64,000 nt of DNA. Source: Vibrio lentus (GTDB taxonomy: Bacteria; Pseudomonadota; Gammaproteobacteria; Enterobacterales; Vibrionaceae). Positions within the stretch are counted from its first letter, which is position 1. Each line of letters begins with the position of its first letter. Shown here piece after piece: positions 1-8,485 of the stretch. The notes below the pieces were generated by a model that saw only the letters and a program-made list of their open reading frames with translations, had not been told where the DNA came from and made no database searches. The stretch is taken from assembly GCF_030409755.1 (NCBI RefSeq), contig NZ_JAUFQE010000001.1, forward strand, positions 1 through 64,000, given 5' to 3'. The translations under genes were made by a program, and so were the position numbers.

Positions 1-103
1 ATTGTGATGATAAAAGGAAAAGGGTGGTAGTACCACTTGGTAAATCGCGTCAAACACATCTTGAGATAGGTTGGAAGTGCCCTTCTTTTTAGATTTGGTT
101 GTG

Positions 104-676
104 TTAGCTAATTGGATGAACTTGATAGTGATAGTTCTTCAACTCTTCACTTCTTTGGCACAACTCAAATGTGAAATAAGGCTGGGTGACTAAACACTGA
201 GTGAACCTGTCTAATTCATTCGTATGTATAAACAGCGAAATGGGTGCAATCTGACGGTTTTCATTATCGAAGCAGTTATCAATATGTGCTCTGTCGATAT
301 AAACAACGTCCATTTCCTGTTTAGGGGTCTCTTCAATCAGTTTTGTTTCTAATCCGCTCTTCTCAAAACGTTCTAACAAGGCATAAAGTTTATCAACGTC
401 GTTTTTGCTCTCTATCGCTGAATATTGAGATAGAACGCTTTCTAAGTGTTTTTCGATTGAGCCAAATTTATTCTTCATCAAACAAACCGTTTTAAGCTTT
501 TTCTTGATAATGCTATATCGAGTTTGTTTGATTTTTGGCTTCAAGAAGTCAATGATGATCTTGTTTCGTTGCTCTTCTTTAACAAAGTGACTGGCAATGT
601 TTACTTTGAAGTAAAGGTGAAGAAGAGTGTTTTCGAAGGTCGACTTAAGAAGTTGATGGTATGAATGTTCTGACAT
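104..676 (-). CDS. Hypothetical protein, 190 aa
   Basis: An open frame of 190 codons, rich in Lys, Glu, Ile and Leu, with no signal peptide and no membrane segment. The first third is basic (KPKIKQTRYSIIKKKLK) and the centre looks helical. I recognise no family motif. It is transcribed away from the partition locus that begins about 390 bp to its right, and the gap between them (677-980) holds no other gene that I can see. The length and even amino acid composition favour a real gene. The function is unknown. Confidence 0.55.
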   Translation of the reverse strand: MSEHSYHQLLKSTFENTLLHLYFKVNIASHFVKEEQRNKIIIDFLKPKIKQTRYSIIKKKLKTVCLMKNKFGSIEKHLESVLSQYSAIESKNDVDKLYALLERFEKSGLETKLIEETPKQEMDVVYIDRAHIDNCFDNENRQIAPISLFIHTNELDRFTQCLVTQPYFTFELCQRSEELKNYHYQVHPIS

Positions 677-980
677 TGTTCACATGGACTATTTATTGGT
701 GAGGGTATCTTATCATGAAAATAGCAAGGCTCTATGGCAGAAAGCAACGTAACTTGCTAGTTGTTCGTTGTAATGCTTAAACCGTGTACCCATCGTAATC
801 ACAATATTTTCAATTTTAGAACTCGACTTTGATTCTAGTCTTGAGGTTAGGTTAAACAACAGGTATTGGTTGGTGAGAAGCCTAATAACTTAATTCAACG
901 CGGCTGGTGCCATCTTCTTTAGGTTTTTTACAGCCTTGATATTATCGATTAGTAACGGATGGATAACTTTTAATGAAAAG

Positions 981-1048
981 TGTATTACCTATGTAAGACA
1001 TTGACAGGGCGATGTGCGTTTTTTATTGTGTATTACACATGTAATACA
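981..1048. promoter_or_regulatory. Two operator-like sites upstream of parA
   Basis: Two related 20-bp sequences lie just before parA: TGTATTACCTATGTAAGACA at 981-1000 and TGTATTACACATGTAATACA at 1029-1048. The second is an inverted repeat with 8-bp arms (TGTATTAC/GTAATACA) around a 4-bp centre and ends 13 bp before the parA ATG. Two more copies follow parA and the next gene. The position fits autoregulation by ParA or its partner protein, and the sites may also act as the centromere. This is inferred from position and repetition. Confidence 0.7.
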
Positions 1049-1061
1049 TGAGGTGTCTACT

Positions 1062-1835
1062 ATGAAAACAAAGATCATCAGCGCAGCGAACCAAAAAGGT
1101 GGCGTTGGAAAAACCACGACTCTTGTCAATTTAGGAGCTGAGCTTGCACGAAAACGAAAAGTGTTAGTCATTGACCTTGATCCTCAAGGGAACTGCTCCA
1201 AAACGTTAACCGGACAACGTGATTTTAAGTTTGAAGAGACGGTTGCTGCTTTGTTTGATAAGCCTAAAGTCGTGTCCATTGTCGATTTAATTCAACCTGC
1301 AAAGCTTAATGGGAACTCCATTGAAAACCTCTATGTTGTTCCCGCTGATGTTCAGTTGTCACGTGTCATCGAAACATCACTGACAAAGATTAACCGTGAA
1401 CGAATTTTAGAGAAGCAATTGGCGAAGTTAGGTGATACCTATGATTTCATTCTTCTTGATACACCACCAAACTTATCCCTAACGACTCTTAACGCAATCC
1501 AGGCTTCAGACCTTATCTTAATCCCTGTTGACTCAGGTGCATTTTCATTAGATGGCATTAGCCCTTTACTCGAAGCTGTCTCTGAAATTAAGGATGACGA
1601 AGGCAACTATCTGATCCTGAGGAACGAGGTCGACTCAAGAAACACTATTATCAATGAGTTCATTGATGAGGAATTGGAGGTAGTACAAGATAAGTTGCTA
1701 CCAGTATCTGTCCGTCGTTCTGAGCATGTCGGACAAGCTAATGCCGTTTCTTCTCCTGTGCGCTTTTATAAATCGGGCTCTCTTGTTAATAACGATTACC
1801 GAAAACTCGCTGCGTTTCTTTTAAGTTTAATGTAA
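1062..1835 (+). CDS. parA: ParA-family plasmid partition ATPase
   Basis: A 257-aa ParA/Soj-type ATPase. The deviant Walker A motif (NQKGGVGKTT, residues 10-19) is followed by the switch-like LVIDLDPQGN and by LLDTPPNLS, as expected for the P-loop ParA/MinD family that moves plasmid copies along the nucleoid. An upstream in-frame start at 1014 exists, but the ATG at 1062 is preferred: it gives the usual N-terminus just before the P-loop and leaves the operator-like site at 1029-1048 outside the gene. The stop codon lies inside another copy of that site, next to the start of the small downstream gene, so the two probably form an operon. It is a type I partition ATPase without the long N-terminal HTH region of the P1/F type. 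Confidence 0.93.
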   Translation: MKTKIISAANQKGGVGKTTTLVNLGAELARKRKVLVIDLDPQGNCSKTLTGQRDFKFEETVAALFDKPKVVSIVDLIQPAKLNGNSIENLYVVPADVQLSRVIETSLTKINRERILEKQLAKLGDTYDFILLDTPPNLSLTTLNAIQASDLILIPVDSGAFSLDGISPLLEAVSEIKDDEGNYLILRNEVDSRNTIINEFIDEELEVVQDKLLPVSVRRSEHVGQANAVSSPVRFYKSGSLVNNDYRKLAAFLLSLM

Positions 1836-1850
1836 TACATAGGTAATACA
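1831..1850. promoter_or_regulatory. Operator-like repeat between parA and its partner
   Basis: TGTAATACATAGGTAATACA overlaps the end of parA and ends two bases before the ATG of the next gene. It is the reverse complement of the 981-1000 type with one arm as a direct repeat of GTAATACA. It may bind the same regulator as the upstream sites and so couple expression of the two genes. Confidence 0.6.
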
Positions 1851-1851
1851 C

Positions 1852-2151
1852 ATGAGCAGGTTAAAGAAACGAGGAGCGATAACCGCTATCTCTAGTGACA
1901 AGCACGAAGGTTCAAGTAAGTCGACTGGAATTACGACTGTCAAAAAGAAAGTGATGACATCTTATAAGGTGCCTCCTCTGACTCTTAGAATGTCACTGAC
2001 GGATAAAGAACGGATAACCGATTGGGTAGCAAATCTGCAAGAGCAGACAGAGAGAAATGTGTCTGCAGCAAAACTGTACCGAGCGTTGGCTTTATATCGA
2101 GACAAGATCGATGATGAAGATCTCATCGAGTTGATCAACAAAATGAACTGA
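1852..2151 (+). CDS. Small ParB-like partition partner
   Basis: A 99-aa protein whose ATG starts 16 bp after the parA stop. The N-terminal 40 residues are basic and look disordered (MSRLKKRGAI, KKKVMTSYK). The C-terminal half (PPLTLRMSLTDKERITDWVANLQ, then helical sequence) fits a ribbon-helix-helix fold, as in the small partners ParG, Omega and TP228-type ParB that pair with short ParA proteins. Partner proteins of this class bind repeated operator/centromere sites, and such sites surround this gene. The family call rests on context and overall shape. I see no diagnostic motif beyond this. Confidence 0.72.
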   Translation: MSRLKKRGAITAISSDKHEGSSKSTGITTVKKKVMTSYKVPPLTLRMSLTDKERITDWVANLQEQTERNVSAAKLYRALALYRDKIDDEDLIELINKMN

Positions 2152-2154
2152 ATG

Positions 2155-2174
2155 TGTATTACACCTGTAATGCA
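2155..2174. promoter_or_regulatory. Fourth partition-type repeat after the par operon
   Basis: TGTATTACACCTGTAATGCA lies 4 bp after the end of the small par gene and matches the 1029-1048 site at 18 of 20 positions. Having copies at both ends and in the middle of the operon suggests a centromere-like arrangement, not only a promoter operator. Confidence 0.6.
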
Positions 2175-2439
2175 TAATTACTTTAGAGGCTCTGAATGTT
2201 TTAATAGATGTCATAGAGCCGACCTCGGACTCAACTTCTCACACTGATGAACATGACACTTGAAGAGTCTTGTTCATTGTTCTAAGTCTTCTCTCTTTGT
2301 AAAGACAAACACTTTAAACGTGTCTTTATCACGACTCTTATCGTTGCCTTAGGCGTTACCCTGCGGGCTAGGTCTGGCTGCCCTAAGAGTCTTAGCGCCT
2401 TGTCGCTCCCTCCTCGTTAATCTCTCTGTCTTTGAAGAA

Positions 2440-2644
2440 GTTCGAATAAGGGCTTGTTTTCTTATGCGCCGATTTCTTTCACTCGCCTCATTTTCGGGTT
2501 CGCAGGCTGTTAACCGTCTCTCCCCACAACCTGTTTTTCAAGGGAGGCTTCGCCGCTGCGCGCCCTTGCAAAGCAGAACGATGTTGAGAGAGCGGACAGC
2601 CAAGCGGCTCCGAAAAGTGATACTCAAACAGAAAGGAAACTCTC
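2440..2644 (+). ncRNA. Repeated hairpin leader, copy 1
   Basis: This non-coding stretch resembles 10120-10335 and, in its second half, 3930-4041. The core is a stem at 2531-2576 (CTGTTTTTCAAGGG pairing with CCCTTGCAAAGCAG, one mismatch and one G-U pair) closing over a GC-rich loop. After it come CGGACAGCCAAG, GTGATACTCAAACAG and AAAGGAAAC before the ATG. The three copies differ in stem sequence but keep pairing. The role is unknown; it may be a 5' UTR element or a promoter that acts from single-stranded DNA. From 2175 to 2440 I see no gene. Confidence 0.6.
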
Positions 2645-3154
2645 ATGGCGCAACAAAACTCAACCCCAACTCTCTCTAATTTAAATTCATCGACCAGCGT
2701 TTCGCCGCTGGGGCACGAAAGCTCACCAAAAAATGATATCTCTAGTCCTTTGGCGGTATTGAAGTTGCGCTATCAAGTCAAAAAGTGTCGTGATGAGGTG
2801 AAAAGAAAGTCTGATTTTGTTTCCAAAATCCAGCGTTTGAAAATGTTTAGTCGTCGTCAGTCGCCAGAGCAACAGGCTGATATCACGGCGTTAAAAAAAC
2901 AAGGGTTCGTTGACGCTATCAAGCAGCAGTTTCCGCAATTGGTGTCGCGTCGTTTTGCTTTCCATGAAATCCGTGACTTTTTCATCGAATTAAATGGTGC
3001 TGGCTTTGGTGAATGGTTTCTTCACGAGCGAGTGGAGCACATCATTATGTACACCACTTACGGGTCTGTGTTTCCAGCGTTACGCTTTGTGACAACGGGG
3101 GAGGGAACGTTTAAGTGCTCAGGATTTTGTTTCGATGTGCGTTTTGGCGCTTAG
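2645..3154 (+). CDS. Hypothetical plasmid protein with shared MAQQN N-terminus
   Basis: A 169-aa protein with no recognised domain. Its first 11 residues (MAQQNSTPTLS) and the stretch GHESSPKNDIS are shared with the gene at 10336, while the remainder is unrelated. The segment between these shared blocks is read in a different frame from the copy at 10336: here STSVSPLGHESS, there SDQRFAAGHESS, from nearly the same DNA. The downstream part has a basic helical section (residues 45-85) and a C-terminal KCSGFCFDV motif. That motif recurs in a decayed fragment near 3526. The start follows AAAGGAAAC at good spacing. Confidence 0.65.
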   Translation: MAQQNSTPTLSNLNSSTSVSPLGHESSPKNDISSPLAVLKLRYQVKKCRDEVKRKSDFVSKIQRLKMFSRRQSPEQQADITALKKQGFVDAIKQQFPQLVSRRFAFHEIRDFFIELNGAGFGEWFLHERVEHIIMYTTYGSVFPALRFVTTGEGTFKCSGFCFDVRFGA

Positions 3155-3162
3155 GGGGTCAC

Positions 3163-3480
3163 ATGACAGTTCGTTCTACGGTATCCGCTGACATATCCAT
3201 GTACGTGATTTGGGTGAATTCAACCGACTTTTACTCCACCGTAAAGGCCGTCAAGGTTCATGAGATTTTGGTGAATGAGTTTGGGTATACCGACTCTTTA
3301 ATACTAGAGGAAGGCAACCGAGGGAAGGGGGTGAGTATCAGTATGTGTGATAACACTACCACCATTAAGCAGATGTGAGAAGACTACGCCTACGCGAAGA
3401 AAATGGAAAGGACGATAGAAACCACCTCCGAGCATCGCGAGTCTGCAAAGGCTTTACTCTTTTCTCTGTATGACGACTGA
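3163..3480 (+). pseudogene. Small orphan gene with an in-frame stop
   Basis: From the ATG at 3163, eight bases after the preceding stop, the frame runs 71 codons to a TGA at 3376-3378. The same frame then stays open for another 33 codons (EDYAYAKKMERTI...) to a TGA at 3478-3480. The sequence after the internal stop looks protein-like, with charged helical residues. The simplest reading is a ~105-aa gene broken by one nonsense change. It could instead be a shorter functional 71-aa protein. No family is recognised. Confidence 0.45.
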
Positions 3481-3933
3481 AGTCTGCTTATTGTGTAACG
3501 TCATCAAACACTCATAAGAGAAGGTCGTTAATGTTTCTGGATTTTGTTTCGATATTCTAGCCGTTCGCGACATTCAAACGGGTTGTGTTTTTCGACGAGC
3601 AACGCCTTGTTCGGTCCTGTACTAAGTGGTCAACGTTATCGAGTGTGTGAGCACGTTTAGGTTCTTTTATGACAAATATGAGCGCGTCGTCGGAGGGGGA
3701 GTCCTTGGTTGAGGGGGATGCGAACATTCGGTGTGCAATCATCCAATCAAGTAAACCGAGAAAAACGCTCGTCACGAGCAGGCATTAATATTGAGTGGCG
3801 TAAGTCGAGTAACCAGCAGGGCGCCCTTTTGGTGGGGAAGGGATCTTTCTAACTGGGCGACGTGCTTTGGGTTGAGGTACTGGCTTAGGCTGTCCTTTGG
3901 CATGTTGACGCGGCTTCCTTTAAACCGTCCCAT
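3481..3933. other. Non-coding stretch with a decayed gene fragment
   Basis: No intact gene is seen. Around 3526-3618 the plus strand reads NVSGFCFDILAVRD, which matches the C-terminal KCSGFCFDV of the protein at 2645. This suggests a degenerate duplicate of that gene's 3' end. An open frame on the minus strand at 3557-3775 has no supporting features and is probably incidental. Confidence 0.4.
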
Positions 3934-4041
3934 TTGAGAACCCTCGCGCTAGGGAGGCTTCGCCGCTGCGCGCCCTTGCGCTACAGAACCTGCAACTGGG
4001 TACGGACAGTCAGACGCTCACCAAGACCGAAAGGAAATACC
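3934..4041 (+). ncRNA. Repeated hairpin leader, copy 3, before radC
   Basis: The loop sequence (GGGAGGCTTCGCCGCTGCGC) is the same as in copy 1 at 2543, but the outer stem differs: GCGCTAGGG pairs with CCCTTGCGC at 3946-3981. It is followed by CAGAACC, a CGGACAGTCAG block and CCGAAAGGAAA before the ATG at 4042. The stem keeps pairing with different bases, so the structure appears to be conserved rather than the sequence alone. Confidence 0.6.
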
Positions 4042-4384
4042 ATGTCAGCACGTGTTCAATACTCAAATGTTTCGTTATTCACATTAGAAGAAAAGGGCAT
4101 CCTTGACCAGGCCGCAAGTATTCTCAAATCCAAACTGTTTATTTCAGAACAAACGCCATTAACCTCGCCTGAATTGGTGAAATCGTTCTGCCAAACGTCC
4201 TTGGCCGCTTGTGAGTCTGAAGTGTTTGGGATTATCTTCCTCGATAATCAACATCGAGTGTTGCGCACCAAAGAGATGTTCTACGGTACCGTTAATGCCG
4301 CTTCGGTCTATCCGCGTGAAGTCGTGAAAGCGTCGCTGGCCACGAACGCGAGTGCGGTTATTCTCTATCATAACCACCCAAGTG
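4042..4384 (+). CDS. radC: RadC-like JAB-domain protein, 5' exon
   Basis: The first 114 codons of a plasmid-type RadC (MPN/JAB fold, also called the YeeS/RadC family). The product reads ACESEVFGIIFLDNQHRVL, then VVKASLATNASAVILYHNHPSG, the metal-binding HxHPxG region, and is cut exactly there by a group II intron beginning at 4385. Joined to 6772-6914 it makes a 161-aa protein of normal length with the expected continuation [21 protein letters not shown]. The start at 4042 follows AAAGGAAA. The unspliced message would end 13 codons later and lose the active-site region. Despite the name, chromosomal RadC is not clearly a repair enzyme; plasmid copies often sit among antirestriction and leading-region genes. 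Confidence 0.88.
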
Positions 4385-4970
4385 GTGCGCCAAGAAGCGC
4401 ATATGTAAAACGCAATGTAATTGCTTGATTTCAAGGAGTAATCAATGATTAGAAACGCATGCAACTTCCATTAGGCTGGCTGTTGTGTGAAGCCGTTTTG
4501 ACAATGTGGCTGACATTTCCCCTACGAAATGGAGAGCTGCTAATCAGAGTCTTGCTAAGACTACGAAAGAAACTGATGTTTGACGCCTCGAAGGTTGGAC
4601 TGTCTGTTATGAAGGTAGGGACAAGACAGAGTCACTGGATCTCCACCTATGACGGGGGGAGAAATCTCGCTTGGATAGAGACTGAACGCTCCTACAGAGA
4701 TACGAGTTCAAGTCTCCCAGTGACGAGCACGGCGACGAGCCGTGCAAGGGGTACAGTCAGAGTCTAAGGCAAGATGGTGACGTTACATATGTGAACTTGG
4801 GAACTTTCTATTGTTATCTTGGCAACAAGATCTGGGAGCCTGAACCTACATGCAATTAGAAAGGGCGGAGCCTTCGTAGTAGTCCGAGGTTAGGAAAGCT
4901 AATCACATGGCGAAGGGAGGCAGTTTGACAAAACGTTTGTAAAAGTGAATTAAGCAGGAGAACAACGGTA

Positions 4971-6725
4971 ATGTTGCTTTCAACGATCGCCCAAAAACAA
5001 CAAACACTTGCAAAGAAAGCAACTGAGAATCCAGAGTATAAATTTAATCGTTTATACGATCTTCTTCATTGGGAGACATGGATACATCAGGCTGCTATTA
5101 ATGTGTTATCTAGGCCAGGAAGTAGGACAGATGGCGTAGATGGTAAAACTCGCGACTACTTTAAACAAACCTATGAAAGACAACTGTCTTTGATCATAGA
5201 ACAGTTAAAGTCAGGGAATTACCGTCCACTACCTGTAAAGAGGGTCTATATACCAAAGCCGAATGGAACCAAACGTCCTCTCGGTATTCCGGCTTTACGA
5301 GATCGTATTGTTCAGGAAGGTATAAGAATGGCACTCGATCCTATATACGAAACGGATTTTCATCCCTATTCCTTTGGGTTTAGGAAAAGTCGATGCACTA
5401 TGGATGCGATTGCAGTGTTGATGCCCTTAGCTAACTCCATATCAAAACATTTCTATGTTATTGAGGGGGACTTAAAAAGCTACTTCGACACTGTTAATCA
5501 TCGAATATTACTCAAATTGTTAAAAAAGCGGATAGCAGATAGGAAACTCATCTCTCTGCTCCATCGCTTTCTTCGTGCCGGTGTCATGGAAAAGCAGCTA
5601 TTTGCTCAAACTCGTGAAGGGGTACCGCAAGGGGGGATCATTTCCCCACTGCTAGCAAATCTATACTTGAACGAATTTGATCAATGGGCAGCGAAGAAAT
5701 GGCAGCTATCTCAATCAGAAAGACAAAATACGAGGAAAGCGGGTCGCGGTAATTATACCATGGTTCGCTATGCCGATGATTTTGTTGTCGTATCAAATGA
5801 TGGGATAGCTGGAGTAAGGCAAGCTAAAGCTGAAATTAAGGAATTTCTGGAGGAAGAGCTAAAACTTACTCTTTCTGAGGAGAAAACTTTAATTACACAC
5901 GTTAACAAAGGATACGACTTTTTGGGGTTCTATATTAAACGGAACTACTCGGAAGGACGATGGGTGGTACACTTGCGCCCCTCAATGAAAAGTGTGAAGC
6001 GTGTGAAAGCTAAGCTTAAAAGTCTTACTACACGAAACCAAACTTTATATGATGAAGTTACGAAGATGAAACAAATAAATCAAGTAGTTAGAGGGTGGTG
6101 TGAATATTATAAACATACATCTTTACTCAGTGATTTAGAAGCGATCAGTCGCTATGCGTGGCACAGATACCACAAGTGGTTACTGGCAAAATACAAAGGA
6201 AGTAGAAAGGTGCAACTCATCAAGGACAAAACATGCACAATCATGAAACGTCAACGATGGGTAGCGAATACATTCGGTATTCAAGTACATCAATGGCTGC
6301 CATCAGCAAAAGAGCTCAATCGTTCTCGTTATTGGAATCGTGGCAGAAATGGATTTGAACATCCCTATCTAGTCGCGTCCAGTAACGAAATCCAACCACC
6401 ACTAGGACTTAAAGGTCCAGAGCCTTCGATATATCTAACAGCACGGATGAGCCGTGAAGATAATAGAGAGTATCCAAAGGACTGGCACTATAGACGACTA
6501 AAGGTACTAAAGCGAGATAGCTTTGCATGTGTGATATGCAAAGAACAAAATGACATCCAAGTTCATCACCGTAGAGGCGTTAAATCGTGGGCGGTAAAAG
6601 ACTTGGTAACATTATGTCGAAAGCATCACATGATGGAACACAAGAAACTGCGAGTTGATGATTGTCAAATGGAGAGCCGGATGCGGGGAAACTCGCACGT
6701 CCGGTTCGGAGAGAGGAGTGAGTAA
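4971..6725 (+). CDS. ltrA: Group II intron reverse transcriptase/maturase with HNH domain
   Basis: A 584-aa intron-encoded protein. The reverse transcriptase core includes RVYIPKPNGTKRPLGIP, EGDLKSYFDTV, EGVPQGGIISPLLANLYL and the catalytic VRYADDFVVV. The maturase (X) domain follows, with VRGWCEYYKH. The C-terminus is an HNH/McrA-like endonuclease (CVICKEQNDIQVHHRRG ... LVTLCRKHHMMEH) that would cut the target strand for insertion. The last codons run through domain V of the intron RNA, as is seen in several bacterial introns. All motifs are present, so the intron may be active. Confidence 0.95.
   Translation: MLLSTIAQKQQTLAKKATENPEYKFNRLYDLLHWETWIHQAAINVLSRPGSRTDGVDGKTRDYFKQTYERQLSLIIEQLKSGNYRPLPVKRVYIPKPNGTKRPLGIPALRDRIVQEGIRMALDPIYETDFHPYSFGFRKSRCTMDAIAVLMPLANSISKHFYVIEGDLKSYFDTVNHRILLKLLKKRIADRKLISLLHRFLRAGVMEKQLFAQTREGVPQGGIISPLLANLYLNEFDQWAAKKWQLSQSERQNTRKAGRGNYTMVRYADDFVVVSNDGIAGVRQAKAEIKEFLEEELKLTLSEEKTLITHVNKGYDFLGFYIKRNYSEGRWVVHLRPSMKSVKRVKAKLKSLTTRNQTLYDEVTKMKQINQVVRGWCEYYKHTSLLSDLEAISRYAWHRYHKWLLAKYKGSRKVQLIKDKTCTIMKRQRWVANTFGIQVHQWLPSAKELNRSRYWNRGRNGFEHPYLVASSNEIQPPLGLKGPEPSIYLTARMSREDNREYPKDWHYRRLKVLKRDSFACVICKEQNDIQVHHRRGVKSWAVKDLVTLCRKHHMMEHKKLRVDDCQMESRMRGNSHVRFGERSE
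6674..6707 (+). ncRNA. Domain V of group II intron 1
   Basis: A 34-nt hairpin beginning GAGCCGGATGCG and ending GTCCGGTTC, with a GGAA-type loop. This is the size and form of the catalytic domain V. It overlaps the 3' end of the maturase gene. Confidence 0.85.
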
Positions 6726-6771
6726 AACCGCCAGCTGTGAAGCTGGTATGGCGTACTTGCCCCTACTCTAC

Positions 6772-6914
6772 GCGACGCCACCCCAAGTCAAGCTGACCGA
6801 CGCATTACCCGTCAACTGACGGATGCGTTGGCATTGGTTGATATCCGAGTACTGGACCACTTTGTGGTTTCATTTGAGTGTGTGGTGTCTTTTTCTGAGC
6901 GAGGCTGGATTTAA
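6772..6914 (+). CDS. radC: RadC-like protein, 3' exon
   Basis: The 3' exon continues the radC frame after the intron: [34 protein letters not shown], ending SFSERGWI and a TAA at 6912-6914. This supplies the Ser/Asp of the JAB metal site and the conserved LDHxVV strand of RadC proteins. It has no start of its own, so it depends on splicing. Confidence 0.88.
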
Positions 6915-7290
6915 AAAGCGGCTTATGGCCGCTGATTGAAATAGGGTAGGAGACTACCCTTCAACACATTTTTGGACAAAACCTTGCCAGTGCTTTTGCT
7001 AAATTAGAAAATCATCAATAACTACAGGTATGGCAAATTTACTTGTGAAGAGCTAGTGCGATGAGTAACATCACACTAGCAAAAGTATTGGTTTATGTTA
7101 GGTGCGTACTAAGTGACGTTACGTTAAATTAAGTTCCTCACATTAAGCGACATGCAGCCATCTAACATTCAAAAATCGGTTTAAGTCTTTGATTTCAAAT
7201 TGACCATGAAAGATTAAATAGGCATAAATAAACGTGTAAATACGGCCGTTCGCCGTAGAGAAAGCGTTAGGATTCCGAGAGGTTTTTGGT
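6915..7290. other. Intergenic stretch with repeat D and a hairpin
   Basis: No gene is seen. The segment 6974-7040 (GGACAAAACCTTGCCAGTG followed by CTAAATTAGAAAATCATCAATAACTACAGG in two parts) resembles both 57992-58010 and the sequence right of the second group II intron (54332-54390). It is therefore a fragment of the dispersed repeat described at 48783. An imperfect hairpin lies at 7052-7080 (GCTAGTG/CACTAGC arms plus GATG/CATC). The last 40 bp probably carry the start signals of the hydrolase gene. Confidence 0.45.
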
Positions 7291-8040
7291 ATGACTACTG
7301 AAATAATATTACTAAGAGGTTTATTTCGAGGAAGTTATCATTGGGGTAATTTCACGGAGCGTTTATCCACTATTTTTCCTGATTGCCCAATTAGTTGTAT
7401 TGATATTCCCGGCAATGGCTATTTGTCTTCGGAAATATCTCCAAATACCATTTCAGGAATGGTAGAAAGTGTTAGAAATCAACGCAATCGTCAAGGGAAA
7501 GTTCTTATCTTAGCTGTTTCAATGGGAGGGATGGTAGGTCTTAAATGGGCAGAATTATACCCACAGGAGGTCGAGTCAGTCATTTGCGTTAATACAACGG
7601 CAAAGGACTTTAGCCCTTTTTACGAAAGACTATTGCCACGAAACTATTTAAGAATTGTGAAAGCTTTGTTTTCGTCGTCGTTGAGTCGAGAAGGTGCGAT
7701 TTATCAGATGGTTTCGAACCAACCATTTAATCGAAAGACAGTCAACGAGTGGGCGAACCACGGTCAAAAATATCCGATAAGTGTTGCAAATTTTTGGCGA
7801 CAATTGAGAGCTGCTACTGGGTTCGTAGTCTCGAGGCCACAATGTGAACTACATTTTGTTGCTTCGTTAAATGATGGGCTTGTGAATTCTAATGCCACTC
7901 AAGCGATGGCTAAGAAGTGGGGTGCTCGGGTAATAGTTAATGAAATAGATGGGCATGATGTAGCGTTAGACAACCCTGAGTGGTTGCTGAAAGTTGTAGG
8001 GTCCATTTGGCTCAAAGCCAAACAAATTGTTCAAGAGTGA
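7291..8040 (+). CDS. Alpha/beta-hydrolase fold protein
   Basis: A 249-aa single-domain alpha/beta hydrolase. It has a glycine-rich oxyanion region near the start (LLRGLFRG), a nucleophile elbow VSMGG with Ser77, a likely acid in SLNDGLV (Asp195), and the catalytic His in GHDVALDNPEWL (His222). There is no signal peptide, so it is probably cytoplasmic. The substrate cannot be told from sequence; close folds include esterases, lactonases and peptidases. It is a lone gene, not in an obvious operon, next to repeat D and the intron-split radC. Confidence 0.85.
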   Translation: MTTEIILLRGLFRGSYHWGNFTERLSTIFPDCPISCIDIPGNGYLSSEISPNTISGMVESVRNQRNRQGKVLILAVSMGGMVGLKWAELYPQEVESVICVNTTAKDFSPFYERLLPRNYLRIVKALFSSSLSREGAIYQMVSNQPFNRKTVNEWANHGQKYPISVANFWRQLRAATGFVVSRPQCELHFVASLNDGLVNSNATQAMAKKWGARVIVNEIDGHDVALDNPEWLLKVVGSIWLKAKQIVQE

Positions 8041-8050
8041 TTCGCAACGC

Positions 8051-8164
8051 GTGCCTACAAAAGTCGGTGTTTATTATTCCTATTATGTAAAATCTGTGGG
8101 TTTGCTATCAGAAACAGCCCTTAAAGCACGTCAAACGCTCTTAGCGAAGATTTTAGACGCTTAA
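8051..8164 (+). pseudogene. C-terminal gene fragment, 37 codons
   Basis: A short frame, VPTKVGVYYSYYVKSVGLL ... ALKARQTLLAKILDA then TAA, starts only with GTG and has no ribosome binding site. It reads like the C-terminal end of a helical protein whose 5' part has been lost. The family is not recognised. The rest of 8165-8485 is AT-rich and holds nothing I can identify except an ATAATGGGGCA motif at 8369 that recalls the start of the dispersed repeat. Confidence 0.3.
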
Positions 8165-8485
8165 TCAAGCGATATAATTCCATACTGTCTTAAAAATTTA
8201 TAACGATTTCAGAGCGATTTATAGGGCAAAAATCAGCGTGTTCATTTGGGTCAAGAACAGCACAATGACCCCCATTTTTCGTACTTTGTGAGTTTTGGGT
8301 GTCAGATTAGTTATATTTGGTCAAAATTCACTCGACCGATAACGTAGGCTTTTTTGGCGAAACCAATAATGGGGCAAAGATCACTTAGAGTAAATGAACT
8401 AAATTGATGTGTAGAAAGAAACCAACGTGGTGCAGAATTTTTATCCTGGTACTGATTTGACTTATTTTAGTGTTAAGGTAACGGT

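Larger units (their letters stand above)
4385..6771 (+). mobile_element. Group II intron 1, inserted in radC
   Basis: A 2387-bp group II intron with ORF. The 5' end is GTGCGCC and the 3' end is CTACTCTAC, both typical. Removing it restores the radC frame perfectly (AGTG joined to GCGACGCC gives S-G-D-A). A 34-nt domain V hairpin lies at 6674-6707. The element encodes a reverse transcriptase-maturase with a C-terminal HNH endonuclease. The 5' part (4385-4970) is the structured ribozyme region; I see no gene there, and open frames in it are incidental. Confidence 0.93.

Noticed and set aside
4459..4767. Open frame of 102 codons
   Set aside because: It lies in the structured 5' part of group II intron 1, lacks a ribosome site, and has an unlikely composition.
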